Shown: positions 29,461 to 42,755, counted from the stretch's first letter. The stretch is 64,000 nt of DNA from Imbricaverruca yamaguchii (GCA_034440575.1 JAOTOL010001633.1:3247911-3311910), one strand, 5' to 3'. Notes: a model not told the origin generated them from the letters alone. Numbers and translations: made by a program.

Positions 29461-32400
29461 GGCCGGCCGGCCGAGTGCCACCGCCGGCCGGCGGACCGGA
29501 CGCTTATCAGTGCATGTCCGGCTGCTACTGACCAAGTCCCTACCACCGTCAGCGGAAGCTGTCTCACTTGCCTGCACACGTATGGCGTCACGTACACAGG
29601 CACCATTCGCCACACCCAACCTGGCTGTGGCTCCCAGACAGCTCGGTACATTGGCATGCGCATCGACGGTGGAGGGGGCGGTATCCGCCAAGCTCGTACG
29701 TTTTTCGACGATACCTCACAAACGGGCGGATATATTGTAATTCAATCTTACTATTTTGTTCAAATTCATTGGCAAATCCTATGCACGAAATCGAACTCCG
29801 TTCGTAGATATAGGGTAGACATAGGAAAATACGGTAAATATACACAGAACTGTGGGAAACAGTCTATTGACGTGCCGAAGTGCCGGCCGTCTGACCACCG
29901 AGCATTCAAGGCCACACAGGTTTCGTCGGCGCGGTCGCGCAGAGGCGAGTCGCGGCGGCCGATCTCAACGTCATTTGACCATGAAGTCATTGGCCTAGGG
30001 TCGATAAAATATACTGAAGGGAGTTCACTACAGCTGTGGTCAACTTCCCAAATGCTGTGCTTCCATCTTCTTAGGGGGCCAAACCCGCCTCTATGCTCCG
30101 GTGCGCGTTATGTGACAGGCCTTCCCGGGAGAAAGTTAAACTCAAGTGCATAAACTAATCTGCATCACTACTAATCTACATCGACGTTTTCAAACAAGTG
30201 ATGTGGGCTTTTTTTACAACCACGTAAATCAAGACAGATCATCGTTCCGAGTTGCCTCTTACACTGGTGACATGTGAACGTGACGCTGGGGTTCACGGGT
30301 CACGGCTCCAGGTGGTACACAAAGAAACACCAAATGTATGCAATTAAAAGTGAGTCATATGCTGAAGTGACAAACATTATGCTGCATTAGAGTCGTCGTT
30401 CGCTACATCTGACAACACTGACAGATTCAGCTGCACATCTCAGATGAGCAAAAAGGATGAATACTTGGAGTGTCTATTGTACTGACAAAAGTCAAAACTT
30501 TTAAATGAGGAGCAGATCCTGCTGAGAATCCTGAACATCGGATTTTGACAAAATACAGCTCTAGGAATCGCTGCATGAACATAATGTTGCTCCTTCGCGA
30601 ACATAAATTGATAGTCATATTTTCTTCCAGTTTTCAGGATTTAAAAATGTACTTGCATGTCTTGTATACAGTCTGCTGCATGCCTGAATTTGCTGATGTG
30701 TGGCACACGCTTCCAGACATAACTTAGAAATGCAGGTCTTTGCATACACGAAATTGAATGCGATTTTATCACTTTCAGAAAATACCAATAAATGGTTTTC
30801 ATGCACTAGCCATGCACAATCTGATGCCACTTAGGGACTTCCAAACAGAAGTAGTGGTATTGAAAGTTGCAAACTACATATCAGGAGTTTTCCAACTTAG
30901 GTGTGGTTGATCTCTATATGATCATGTCACATATATAACCATGCCTTCCACAAAACATACTGTGCATCACAGGTTGTACCCTGCTACATCTGCAGTGCCT
31001 CACTATTTTAAGGCCTCATGGAAAACTGTTCATGAAAGATATATAAATGCTATGGTACAACATCCTTGGTCACATACATACATGGAAGCAATACCAAAAA
31101 TCAAACTTTGTGCCCTATTCTGAGCAAGCATTGTCCTCTTGAAAGGTGTCCAGGTCCATACTGGGCCCAGTGAACAAAAGACTGCTTGGGTGAAATGGAG
31201 CAATGTCATAGGCATAGGCAGAGGTTCAGAGGCAGATTACCATTGTAATCTTTATACTGATGATGCAGGTCTGCCAGTGTTAATCCTATGACAGGATAAT
31301 ACTTCCCATTCCCTTGTATTTGGTAGGTAGCAAGTGGTTGCATAAAACTATGCCAAAGATTCTAATTCTAGAAAGAATACCCCACACTGGAATGACATAC
31401 CAACCTGTTGAACCATCAGAGTGGTTTGTCATGTCATATAAAATAGCAGATAAAATGTAACCATTTGCAGCCTATTATAGGTAATCTTATGGACTTCAGA
31501 GCAGTCTCTCAGATAAATATTTTGCAGCATGTGAGTGGAAAATTTGTTATCAAAAGGTAGTTCAAGAACAGGAGAATTTCAGCACAATATAGTGAGTTCT
31601 GGATAAGTGTGGTTCTCTCACCATTTCTGTGTGGACTTCCAGCAGTTTCTGGTATTTCTAACTGGCTGTCCATCACTGAACATGAAGGAGCCTGACACAG
31701 TGGAGAAAACGTCACAGCTGATCTGAAATCACAGTTGTATTGATAAGATTGCTTCTGTGTTATTATTGTGGTCTAGGGTCACATCAATTGCAATAATCTA
31801 TATGATTTACAAGAAACTGTCATGATGGTGGTACATGTCATATGCCATACATGCATAAAACATGTGTATGATTTAACAAATGCAGACAAATTGTGCAGGC
31901 AGATGGTATGATTAGTTCAGAGCATGAATCATAATGCCATGAGGCCATTCACCACAGCTTTCACAGGAAGTTGGGATATGGCACATACACCAGGCACAGT
32001 GTTCAGCAATGTCAGACATGTGCAGCTGCAAAAGGCTGGTAGTGGGCAGGAAGGGCACTTCAGTTAGGCAACATAAGAAATGAAATGCTTGAAAAATAAA
32101 AAAATGCCACATGATGTAAGGTAACCTAGACAAACCTCCATCCAGAAGTTTTTTTAATGGAGACATTAGTACTAATTTATATCATGAAGGTCTAAAAATA
32201 AAAAAACAACAACCCTACCCTAGCATAACATTAGCTGCTTTGAAAGAAAAACAATTGTTATTTTTTTCCTTAATAGCCAAAAACAACTTCCAACTTATAA
32301 AACCTAAACTAAACCTAACTAAACTAAACTAAACAAAACAAAACAAAACTAAACTAAACTAAACTAACCTGACCTGACCTGACCTAATCTAACCTATGCA

Positions 32401-33440
32401 AACTTGGCTGACATTTGCTTTATATTATAGTTATTAACAATGTACCACATTTGTGCTCAGAGTTGCTTTAAAACTATGTATATACATGTCAGCTTTGGAA
32501 ACAGTTCATTTATTGTCCATTATTGGAGATTATCTGCAAAATTTAGAGTACTAGGTCCCAGAAATGGGAATACTGACTCACCAGCTTTGCCAATTTTGGA
32601 ACAATCTTCACTGCCCTCATTTTTAGCAGTCAAGAAAAATTGTGTTTTTCAGCGATTGTGTTTGTCAATTTGGTCATGGTACTAAGGAAAACACAGTTGA
32701 AGCATAATCCTTACATGTAAAAAATGCAACAAAGACATATCAGGAAATTCAGGTATTACTGCAGATTAAGGTAACCAGAAATTAAGTTGTGCAACCATTT
32801 TTACCTCCATAAAGCATACAAAGGGGTTAGGTTTGGCTAAGTCAGGTCAGGTCAGAGTTTTGCTGTGTTACACAAATTTTAATTTGAAAACAAATTGAGC
32901 AAAACAAATAATTTGTTTTCTTCAAAACAGTTCAGGCAACCTTAGGTTAGTTTATGTCAGGTTTTCTATTATAAAATTTTGGGGAAAAAATAGCTTGGAA
33001 ATTGTACATTTTTAACAAAATAAGTTGCCCTCTTGCATGGAAGGATTAAGGTATGTAAATGTTTGCAGCATTACTTCATAAGATAGCATTAAAATTGTAT
33101 CACATTTTCCTCTGTTTTATGCAGGTGATGTCATAAATTGTATAAACCTTCTTAGAATTAAAGTTCAGTTACAGAGAAAATGAATGGTTGCACCATCTTA
33201 ACCACATCAAAAAACAGTATATTCAACAAGAAAGAAATCCAAGGAATCAAATTTTATCTTGATCTCCAAATTTACCAGATCATTCCATTATCAGTGGTCA
33301 TAAAGACACAAAGACATAACAGATTAGCACAACTATGAGGCACAAGGGCCCTTCTTGGATGCACTCTGTACACTCAACCAGATCCCCACCATATCTGTCA
33401 ATCAGCCCTCCCTGTAATACTGAAAAGCCAGCCCTCTGTT
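29461..33440. other. large unassigned part of the duplicated block, A copy
   Basis: GC-rich to about 30,000, then AT-rich. No supported gene. 32,290-32,395 is an (AAACT)n/(GACCT)n-like low-complexity stretch. A possible relative of the tiny hairpin elements (TTATTATTGTGGTCTAGGGT) is at about 31,757. Confidence 0.5.
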
Positions 33441-34215
33441 CTTATAATTATTGTCCATGCTGTTTTTTAAAGATGTTCAATGTGCTGCTACTGACAATGG
33501 TTTCTGGCAGCTGGTTCCAGTGTTCTACTACCCTGTTGGTAAAGAAAGTCTGTCTTAACCTTGTTCTGCTGTGGTTAACTTCAATTTTGAATTTATGACC
33601 TCTAATTGCATCATTTCTGTTAAATTCAAACATTTCCCCAAGATATCACCTCTCCAGACCATGGACAAATTTAAAGACCTCAATGAGATCTCCTCTCAGC
33701 CTTCTACATCTATGTGAAAAAAAAACATATTCAATTTCTTCAATCTTTCCTCATATGCCAGGTTGCTTATACCAATAACCATTTCTGTAGCCTTCTTTTG
33801 TACTCTCTCTAAAAGCCAACAATCTTTTTCATAGCTAGGAGACCAAGCTTGGATGCAGTATTCCAAATGTGGCCTGACATTTGCACAGAAAAGCTTCCTG
33901 ATGACTTCCTCACTTCTGTATGATACATTCCTATTGATTGCCCTGAGCATTCTCAGTGCCTCCTTCCTGGCTTCCTCAGTCTGTTCTGATGCCCCCAATT
34001 TTGTGTTTAGAATAACACCTAAATCATTCTCCTGTTGAGTCACTGATAGATCTTTACCACCCATCAAGTATGGAGCCTTCATATGCTGCTTACCTACATG
34101 AATGATTTTACACTTATCAAAACTAAATTTAATTTGCCATTCTTCGGACCAATTCACAAGTTTGTCTAAGTCTTTTTGTAACAAGATATGCTCATTGTGA
34201 CCTGTTATTGCCCTA
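33440..34215 (-). pseudogene. 5'-truncated CR1/L2-like LINE fragment, A copy
   Basis: Minus-strand frames encode the end of a non-LTR reverse transcriptase: LDKLVNWSEEWQIKFSFDKC, then NDLGVILNT, CANVRPHLEYCIQAWSPSY, LERVQKKATEM, and in a second frame FFTNRVVEHWNQLPETIVSS. The catalytic YADD motif lies upstream of the preserved part. A run of 9 A residues near 33,717 shifts the frame. The B copy has 10 and stays open about 17 codons further. The element is dead and encodes only a fragment. Confidence 0.85.
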
Positions 34216-34830
34216 GACCTTCAAATCATCTGCAAATTTCAAAACCTTACTGCTTATGCCACAAAATGGTCACAACATACCATAAATGATTTATGAATAC
34301 CATGTAGATTGGGTTGGCATTTTGGAAACTAGCATTCCCAATGATGGAAGTACTTTCCAAAAATGTAAGGCTTCCAAACATGGAAAGTTCTCAACGATGG
34401 AGAATAAATAAATAGATAACTACCTATTGTCTCACAAGCTGAAGCGTTGAGAATGGATGAACAGACATCCTTCAAAATAGACTTCTTGCACTGCACCTTG
34501 CACACTTGCTTCAAATAGTTGGTGCAGCTAGTGCATCTGTTCTTCCAAGGGTTGGTGCAACTTTTCCATGTGACCATACATAGGCTGTGCAGCCCATTGA
34601 GCTGTCTGCCATGTTGCACATGCAACTGGTCTAGGTCCTACCTACCCACCTGGTGCCTACATGCAAATGGCTGATGCTTCGACATGCCAGAAAGCAAAAG
34701 ATTGCCAAATTTCAATGCAAACAGTTCCTAGGTACCTACCTCTTAAATGTATAAATATTTGTGGTTGCATACCATACGTATTGAACGCATAACCCCCACA
34801 GGCTACGGCATTATTGCTGTTCAACGTAAC

Positions 34831-34844
34831 CGCATTCAACGTAA
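34831..34844. other. filler at the duplication junction
   Basis: Between the end of copy A (...TTCAACGTAAC) and the start of copy B (CCGACACACAACC...) lie 14 bases, CGCATTCAACGTAA. They repeat the end of copy A (CAACGTAA) preceded by CGCATT, which also occurs at the start of copy B (ACCGCATTG). This looks like templated filler at an end-joining junction, although an assembler joining two contigs could also leave such a trace. Confidence 0.75.
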
Positions 34845-34998
34845 CCGACACACAACCGCATTGATAGCCGCATATAACTCGCCTGGCAGTCCATGAGTGG
34901 TAATTTGGAGGCAAAATATGTCCCAACGCAAGTGCTCCCCGAGACGGACACATAAGCCACCAGCAGACTAGCCTGTCGCTCCGGTTGCCTCCACTCAC

Positions 34999-35585
34999 CG
35001 GCTCTCGAGGAGTGAAGGGTGGCTCCTGCTCTGACTGAGACCAGCGCCCGCGGTTTGACTCGGCGTCGCCGGCCGGCGCACTTCCGAGGCGGACCGCCGC
35101 GGCTGAGATGGCTCGGCGGGAGGCCTCGCGCCGTCAGCCGTCGGCTGCTGAATCACGATGACGGGCTTCCTAAGCGCGCGGAGGGGCTGCCGCAGGCCGC
35201 TGCTTGGCTGCCGCAAGCCGCTGCTTGGCTGCTGCAGACCGCTGCTAGGCTGCTGCAGGCCGCTGCTAGGCTGCTGCAGACCGCTACTGGGTTGTCGCAG
35301 GCCGCTGCTAGGTTGCCGCAGACCGCTGCTGGGCTGTCGCAGTCCACTCCAATGTTGTCGCAGTCCACCGCTAGGTTGTCGGTAGCCGACGGTGGCTGCC
35401 TGCCGGGGTTTAAAGCACAGGGCAGCGGCGGGCTCGCCCGCTGGACTGTCTGGCCAGCCGTCGTGGGCCATCGACTTGATGGGCGTGATACCTATGCTGC
35501 TGCCGCTGCTGCCGATCGAGTGACATGGTGTGGAAGTCAGCGGGCGGCGTGTGCCAATGCGGGCCTGGCACGTGTCGCGAGCCAT
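34999..35585 (-). CDS. exon 5, B copy (open frame)
   Basis: Same splice sites as at 21,365-22,116, but 587 bp with an uninterrupted frame: MARDTCQARIGTRRPL, then seven or more SGLRQP/SGLQQP repeats, then a basic Ser/Arg/Pro stretch ending SHPSLLES. Ends with CG of a split codon. This intact frame is the reference for judging the damaged A copy. Downstream of its donor lies the end of copy A rather than exon 6. Confidence 0.75.
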
Positions 35586-36761
35586 CTGCAACAGCCACCG
35601 TGCCAGCATTACTTGACAGGCAAGTGAAGGTCGTGAAATGACAATATCATTGCCAGGATCACCATGGTGTTGTAGTCTTTTACTCCCTTGTTCCCTTGTT
35701 CACTTTCCTTCAGGATGCTCCTAAACGATGACAAAATGCACCCATTGCCGAAGCAGCAACTTCTGCACTATGGTCAAGAGGTACTTTTTAGCGAATTGAA
35801 GTGTTGAATTACTAAATGTACCTCCGTAATAGCATAAACTCGCACTTCCTAGTAACTGATACATCGTGCCATGCGTGCATATGAGTGTGCAGTTTATATT
35901 TTCCCCAAATGTTGGCAAGATCACATAGGTTCTCATGACAATACAAATCATATTTGTCAAATGCGTCTAATCATGCATTTTAAATTCATGATGCGATACA
36001 TGGGATGCCACTACTTACTTGCCTGGAGTCGATGAATCTTACTCTAACGAAGTTCGTTTTGGACCCCCTCATTTCAATACATTTGGATTCCATGGATCCT
36101 GGGATCAGGCGTCTGGCTGGATACATCACGTGATGGCGTGGCGATCAGTCATGGTGTGTCTGTGTCACGTCATAAAATCCCTTCAGCCAATAGCGGCGGA
36201 CACCTGCACACCACCACCGTATAAGACTGGTGGGACTGTCACGTGATTGGGCAGTCGGTCAGGCTCGAACTCGCCCGCAAGGACAGTTCTCCGCTGACAA
36301 GCCATTCGGCTCGGAACTGGCGGTGCGGGTGGACGTATGTGAGAGACGTGCTCACATACGGCACGGCTCACCGTATGTGAGACGGCGGCTGTGTCTTTGT
36401 TAACGTTCGCATCCCTGAATTTGCGTCACTTTGCTAACGTTCGCATTCTTGAAACCGCTTAACCATTTGTAATCATTTGATTTGTCATTTAACAACTCAA
36501 TACAATGGCTTTAATCACGGTGGCTTTCCACAACAGCACTTGGATTTGGGAGAAGCGTCGAATGTGCGAACCAGTTATCGCAAAACCGAGGAAAAGCAGG
36601 ACCATCACTGCCAGACAACATATTTCCTTATACTACATAGCGCATCGCACACGGGAGACAAACGTGAATAACGTACCAAAACTGGGGTGCCTGACTTCCG
36701 CCAAGGCTGGCGTCTGTTCCGATCTGGTGAAAAACCTGTCTCGCCGACAGCAGCTGCCTAC

Positions 36762-37783
36762 CTGTGTCCGCGGAGGTGAGCAGGACAGCGGCTCGGTCGG
36801 ACTCGCTGACCGTACGTCGCCACCACCACTCCACTGCGAGTCGCCCAGTGGGCTAGTGTCACCACCGCCGGTAGTGTCCGACGGATGCTCAGCACCAGAG
36901 CACCCGGATGTGCCATTCACGGCGACGGCGGCCGCCGCCACCAGCGACTTGTCCACCGTGAACGTGCCGAAGCGCTGCTTCTTGTCGACGCGGTACGTGC
37001 CTGTGGTGGGTCGGCACACGTTGTTGGCCTTGCGCGCCGGCTGCGCGCGAGACTGATGGGCGGTCGGGTCGCGCCCCTCGCTGGCCACCGGCCGATCCAT
37101 CGGTCTAGAAGCGAGACCGGTCGACTGCGCGCGCGTCTGATCGGCGGTCGGGTCGCGCTCCTCGCTAGCCACCGGTCGATCCATCGGCCTAGAGGCGCGA
37201 CTGGCCGGCTGCGCGCGCGTCTGATCGGCGGTCGGGTCGCGCTCCTCCCTGGCCACCGACCAATCCATCGGACCCGAACCGAGACTGGCGACGCCCTCGG
37301 ACGGGTCCTCGGCAGCGCAATCCAGCTCGCGCTGCTCCGTGGATGCCTGCTGGCGTGAGAAGGCGCAGGCGGCCGCCTGCCGGTCAACGCCTGACATTGA
37401 AGAGGTCGACCCTCGACTGGTCTCGGCGGCGGCAGGTTCCGGTGCAGGGTCACAACCGGCGCCAGCCGCATCTAAATTTGCACCAACTCTATCATCAGTC
37501 GTCCCCTTGCCCACCCTCATCTCGGGCATCGCGCACCGACTCTGGTCCAATCCAACGCCTGTCCGATGACCGCCGTCGGCGGGCGTCGCCGGCAGCGACC
37601 AGACGCACTGAGCTCGGACGTCGGCCGGCGTAGGGGACGGCGGCGGCGAGGCGTTCTCCAGGCATCCCGGGGGAGGCGAAACGCGCCCCAATGAGGGCAG
37701 CATCGCCGACTCCAGAGACATCAGCTCATTCTCGCCAGGTATGCTCATCTTAACGTCCAGCAACTCTGACGGCAAAGGCGGAG
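36762..37783 (-). CDS. exon 4, B copy
   Basis: 1022 bp, same acceptor (CCATGTCAG) and donor (CACAG|GTAGGC) as 23,462-24,483. The predicted protein appears identical over the whole exon. Perfect conservation while neighbouring introns carry indels may reflect either recency or allelism. Confidence 0.8.
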
Positions 37784-38525
37784 CTGACATGGTACCGGGT
37801 AACAGGTATGACGGTGGACAGCAGAGTGGACAAAGTACCGGGTAATGCTCATGACGGTCGACAGCTTGCACAACACACGGTAGTTGGTGGCACACTTCGT
37901 AGCAATCAGGGAAGGGAAAACCTTAGAAACACGTAGTCGAAGCTGCCTATATCGCAACGGGGACACCAAGCACTTCAGCTGGGCATTTAAAGGCAGCAAA
38001 ATATAACAGCCAGGAATATAAAAAATGAACTACGTCGATGCGAAGGAGAAACACGCTAGTCTGTCCCTTTCCTCCCCTCTCGCACACATACCTTCACATG
38101 ATCGCTTAACAGCCACTGGGCAAGGAGATTAATCCACTTCGTGCCCCTTGATGTGAACTGTTTGATCAAGTATATTTCACGGAAGTGTTCCTATCATCAA
38201 TGTACGGTGTCTTGTAATGTTTAAAATGAAACAAGCATTGGCTTGTTCCCGTTGACTGGATCAATTGTCCGCTTTTTGCCCGTGAAGAAGGTATAAAGCA
38301 GCACGCATTGTTCCGATAAATTTTCCTGAAATTAATGATAAAACTAATACATTCAAAGGTCATCCTACGCTAGCTTCAACTGTGTACCATTCAGCAATAC
38401 ATTTATAAATATGGCAGATAAATATAAAAGGGGTGTGAGTTGGTGATAGAGAGTGAGAGCGAGTAATAGCGATTGAGTGAGTGATGGAGAGTGAGAGTGA
38501 GTAATAGCGAGTGGGTGAGACACCG

Positions 38526-38527
38526 TC

Positions 38528-38613
<86 letters not shown>
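38526..38613. repeat. (AGAC)n microsatellite, B copy
   Basis: Counterpart of 25,236-25,322 with a slightly different repeat number and left junction (CCGTCAGAC against CCGTAGACAAGC). Confidence 0.97.
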
Positions 38614-38615
<2 letters not shown>

Positions 38616-38778
38616 GGAGACGAACAGACGGACATACGGACAGAGATAGACGGACAGACGGACGGATGGACAGATGGCCAGACCAACAGACATACAGATA
38701 GATAGATGGATAGAGACCGGGAGATAGGGAGAAAGTTAGAGTGAGAAATAGCACTTCATGCAGCACTCTCCCACTTAC

Positions 38779-38860
38779 CATCCTCCCTAGTCAGCGCGGC
38801 GAACTGGTCGGCGAGCATGAGCGCCTCCTGATACGCCAGGTCCATGTCGCCTTCCTCGGT
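38779..38860 (-). CDS. exon 3, B copy
   Basis: 82 bp, splice sites and sequence as at 25,484-25,565. Confidence 0.75.
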
Positions 38861-39598
38861 CTGAATAGGATAAACCAGTCGTCACTGGGCAAGCTAGTGC
38901 TGATCAAGAGCACGGCTGGCACAAAGTGGAGGATTGTGGAATAGAGCCGAAAACACACAGTTTTAGTGATCGAATGCATCTGGCTTCCTTCATTTCGAGG
39001 AATGCAAATACGTGCAGGTACAATTTCAACACGTACGACACGGCATGTGATAATGATGCTTTGTGTTACTTGACACTGACCTTTAGCTTTATTCATGCAA
39101 CACCAATCTCCAAACAGATGTGAAAATATTGGTAAACTTGACAGTGGTAAGCATTTGCATGAGCTCACTGACTAAATTAAAGTAGATTCCTGAAGTGCTC
39201 TGGTAGCGAACGACATTGCATACGATGCTAGCATCTTAACGTGTCACAGCAATGAAAATGACTTTGTTGTGGACATATTTTTCGCGTTATCTTAATATAT
39301 GTATCTCATGAAGGCACCTTTCAGACATGCATATCATCTCCAGGACAATGTAGGACACCAAGAAGCGTATTCACCAAATTAAGTAAAGCTTGTGAGATGA
39401 CACAAGGTGTGTTTGTCACAGTCGAGAAACTAGTCAGAATATTCACGAGAAATACCGAAACGCACTTTCAATGTGAACATAATTCACACTTGCACACACT
39501 CCGTACAATCTGATCCATGGTTGACATTATATCGCACAAAATCATCACATAATTTCGTTTTTTAAAGCCAAATTTCTGCCCACAAAACCCGTAGTTGT

Positions 39599-39654
39599 GG
39601 TGGTGGTTGATTCGAGTTTAGGGGCGCGTCGACATCTAGGGTCACTTTGCGCCC
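39599..39654 (+). mobile_element. tiny hairpin element, copy 3, B copy of the block
   Basis: Duplicate of the 26,305-26,360 insertion with the same AAACCCGTAGTTGT flanks (39,585-39,598 and 39,657-39,670). It was present before the 13-kb block doubled. Confidence 0.8.
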
Positions 39655-39704
39655 ATAAACCCGTAGTTGTACTTGCACTGGCGGCCAAAACGTCCGTCCG
39701 TCCG

Positions 39705-40415
39705 TGCCACTGCATGTCAACTCACGACCTGACCAGATCCGCTGCAGGTCAACTCACGACCTGACCACATCCGCTGCAGGTAAACTCACGACCTGACCAC
39801 ATCCGCTGCAGGTCAACTCACGACCTGACCACATCCGCTGCAGGTAAACTCACGACCTGACCACAGCTACTGCATGTCAACTCACGACAGGTCTACATCC
39901 GACCACTACCCGAGACAACTCACGGCAAGTCAACACCCGACCACTACCCGAGACAATTCACGGCAGGTCCACACCCGACCACTACCCGAAACAACTCATG
40001 GCAGGTCCACATCCGACCACTACCCGAGACAACTTACGGCAGGTCAACACCCGACCACTACCCGAGACAATTCACGGGAGGTCAACACCCGACCACTACC
40101 CGAGACAACTCACGGCAGGTCCACACCCGACCACTACCCGAAACAACTCACGGCAGGTCCACACCCGACCACTACCCGAAACAACTCACGGCAGGTCCAC
40201 ATCCGACCACTACCCGAAACAACTCATGGCAGGTCCACATCCGACCACTACCCGAGACAACTTACGGCAGGTCCACATCCGACCACTACCCTAGGCAACT
40301 CACGGGAGGTCAACACCCGACCACTACCCGAAACAACTCACGGCAGGTCCACACCCGACCACTACCCGAAACAACTCACGGCAGGTCCACATCCGACCAC
40401 TACCCTAGGCAACTC
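39705..40415. repeat. 32-bp and 38-bp tandem repeats, B copy
   Basis: Counterpart of 26,410-27,120 with a few unit substitutions (for example CACACC/CACATC near 40,200). Confidence 0.95.
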
Positions 40416-40417
40416 AC

Positions 40418-40570
40418 GGCGGCGAGGTCGTCGTCGGCGGGCGGCTGCGGCGAGCCTGCTGCCGTCTTCTGCTGACTGTTGTCGTGTTTCAGCCGTCCAC
40501 TTGGGACGTCTGCCGGACGGCTGGCGGGCGTCCAGTTATTGTCCATGTCGTCATCGTCGTTGTTGTTGTC
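40418..40570 (-). CDS. exon 2, B copy
   Basis: 153 bp, splice sites as at 27,124-27,276. One synonymous-looking difference (CAGCAGCAGG versus CGGCAGCAGG on the minus strand). Confidence 0.75.
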
Positions 40571-41430
40571 CTGGGTAGGGCACATTGGCATGAGCACGCC
40601 CTGCGCTGATCGGAAACACGGCTTGCACAAAGTGTAGTCTATTGCCGATGCAGATACGAACTGCGGTGTTACGCGCAGGTTCAACGTTGTAGTGAAACCG
40701 CGCCTCCAGTCATCTCGAAACATGCTAGCATAGTGTGCCAACGTCGTGTGTAACATATGTAATAACGTTGCTACTTGATACTGGCACGGTCTTGAAATAG
40801 CATATGAAAAGCTAAGTTAGCACTTGCTGGGTGGGGGGGACTCCTAGAGTATGATGCCTGGTAGAGTATTATCGCACCAGTCTCACGTAAATCCCGATCC
40901 ATATTGCATATCAGTGTGCAGTGAATCGGAATTAAACATAGCTTCGCTCCTGATCCCTGTCACCTTTGTAATACAATCGTGATTACACTTGGAACAGGGT
41001 TGCAATACATCATGTAGTAAATACCCTGTGTGCAACGTTGATGTGGCTACTTCTACTACGAAAGATGAGATCGCACCAGGCCTGAGATTTAGCAACGTTT
41101 CTGGACATCGTGAAAACCTACCTGAACGGCCTATAATATGCCTGCCTGCCTATATAGTACCATTGTCCAAGAAGTTGTGCTCCTTCAAAGTATGCAACGT
41201 GGATGAAAGTCGCTGATAGTACAACAGAAGGTAATTTACCACTCACGTGCCCGAAATAGTCTGACATTTTTTTTCTTCAACTTTACTTATTACATTTGTC
41301 CAGAAGGTTTCTGTTTCACAGCCACATTTTTCACACCAATCTGCACTGAAAGTAGACTTTTGTGGACCCATCCTCTCCCATACTCCCCCCCACGCATCCC
41401 CGATTGAACCCAACCCTAAATGCAAATGCA

Positions 41431-42040
41431 CTTAAGCGCAAAAGTACGTATGGGGAAATGTACGTAAGCGCAAATGTATGTTTGCGCAAAAATTCGTAAG
41501 CACAAATGCGCGCATGTGCAAAAGAACGCAAGCGCACATGTACGTAAGCGCAAACATACGTAACCACAAATATACGCAAACGCAAATGTACGTAAACGTA
41601 GCGGCATGTAAACGTAAAAGTATGCAAAAGCAAATGTAGGTATGTGTCAATGTATGTACATTGAGGCAAACGTACTCGCACTCGCATACTTTTTGCGTTT
41701 AAGTACATTTGTGCAGACGTACATTTACGCTGACATACTCTTGCGCTTACGTACATTTGCGCATTCGTACATTTGCGCTTATATGTTTCTGCGCTTACGT
41801 ACTTTTACGCTAAAGTACATTTGCTCTGACGTACATTCGCTTACGTACTTTTGTCATATGTACATTTGCTCTTTCGTGCATCTGCCATACGTGCATTTGT
41901 CATACCTACTTTCGCGCTTTCGTATTTATGCGCTTACGTACATCTGCCATACGTACTTTTGTGCACATGTACATTTTCTTATGCACGCTTACGTACATCT
42001 GCCATACGTACATTTGTCCTTACATATATTTGTGTTAGAA
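41431..42040. repeat. inverted array of a 16-bp repeat, B copy
   Basis: Counterpart of 28,136-28,745, with both half-arrays in opposite orientation. Confidence 0.9.
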
Positions 42041-42049
42041 TCAACTCAC

Positions 42050-42315
42050 AGTGATGAGGTCGCAGGGGAGCAGCTGCAGCGAGTCCTCGGACCGGCGACT
42101 GCTGCCGTTTCCTATCCGTTCATCCGACACATCTACCAGATGACCAGTGGGCACAGAAGTGGCCGAGGCACCCGTGGCGGGGGCGACAGGCCGGTATCCG
42201 TCGCCGTCCAGCAGCGGTTCGGGCGACGCCTCCAGCTTGCTGTAGGGCAGCAGCAGGTTGAGCGGGTAGGTCGGCGGCGCGTCGGTGGTGTCCAGCAGCT
42301 CCACCAGCAGTTCGT
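42050..42315 (-). CDS. exon 1 of the gene model, B copy
   Basis: 266 bp, splice sites and frame as at 28,755-29,020. If a transcript crossed both copies, exon 5 of this copy (phase 2) would splice to exon 1 of copy A (needs phase 1). The resulting frame meets a stop inside that exon. Confidence 0.75.
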
Positions 42316-42449
42316 CTGAAACACGGAGGCACTGAAACGACGTCCGACACACGCAGGCTCGGCCACAACACAGCCTGCACAGCCGAGGCGAACGAAAGTA
42401 GTGTGGAGCACACTCGAAGCCATGCGCCGGACGTGCCTGCTGACACGAC

Positions 42450-42755
42450 ACTGTCGCCGTTTGTCGCAAGACAGTGGACACGACACGTCTGCTGATTTGA
42501 CACAGTCTGTCGCCGACACAGTGGACACACCGATACATCTGCTGACGCGACACAGTCGGTCACCGACACGTCTGCTGACGCGACACAGTGGACACACCGA
42601 TACGTCTGCTGACGCGACACAGTCGGGCACCGACACGTCTGCTGACGCGACACAGTCGGCCACCGATACGTCTGCTGACGCGACACAGTCGGTCACCGAC
42701 ACGTCTGCTGACGCAACACAGTCGGCCACCGATACATCTGCTGTGCGCGCCGTCC
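42450..42755. repeat. 33-bp tandem repeat, B copy
   Basis: Counterpart of 29,155-29,460. Confidence 0.93.

Larger units (their letters stand above)
21211..34830. repeat. 13.6-kb direct tandem duplication, copy A
   Basis: Matches 34,845-48,121 base for base over long stretches, with only scattered substitutions and small indels. Larger differences are exon 5 (752 bp here, 587 bp there), a 170-bp inverted insertion at 22,256-22,424, and different lengths of the (AGAC)n and poly-A runs. The block carries exons 1-5 of the minus-strand gene, several minisatellites, a tiny hairpin element and a CR1/L2-like fragment. Confidence 0.97.

Noticed and set aside
29880..29990. Possible upstream exon on the minus strand (IGRRDSPLRDRADET)
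   Set aside because: Acceptor and donor are weak and the phase required by the next exon could not be met with confidence.
32290..32395. AAACT/CCTAA-like repeats considered as interstitial telomere sequence
   Set aside because: The stretch mixes AAACT, AAAAC and GACCT units with no run of a single telomeric motif.
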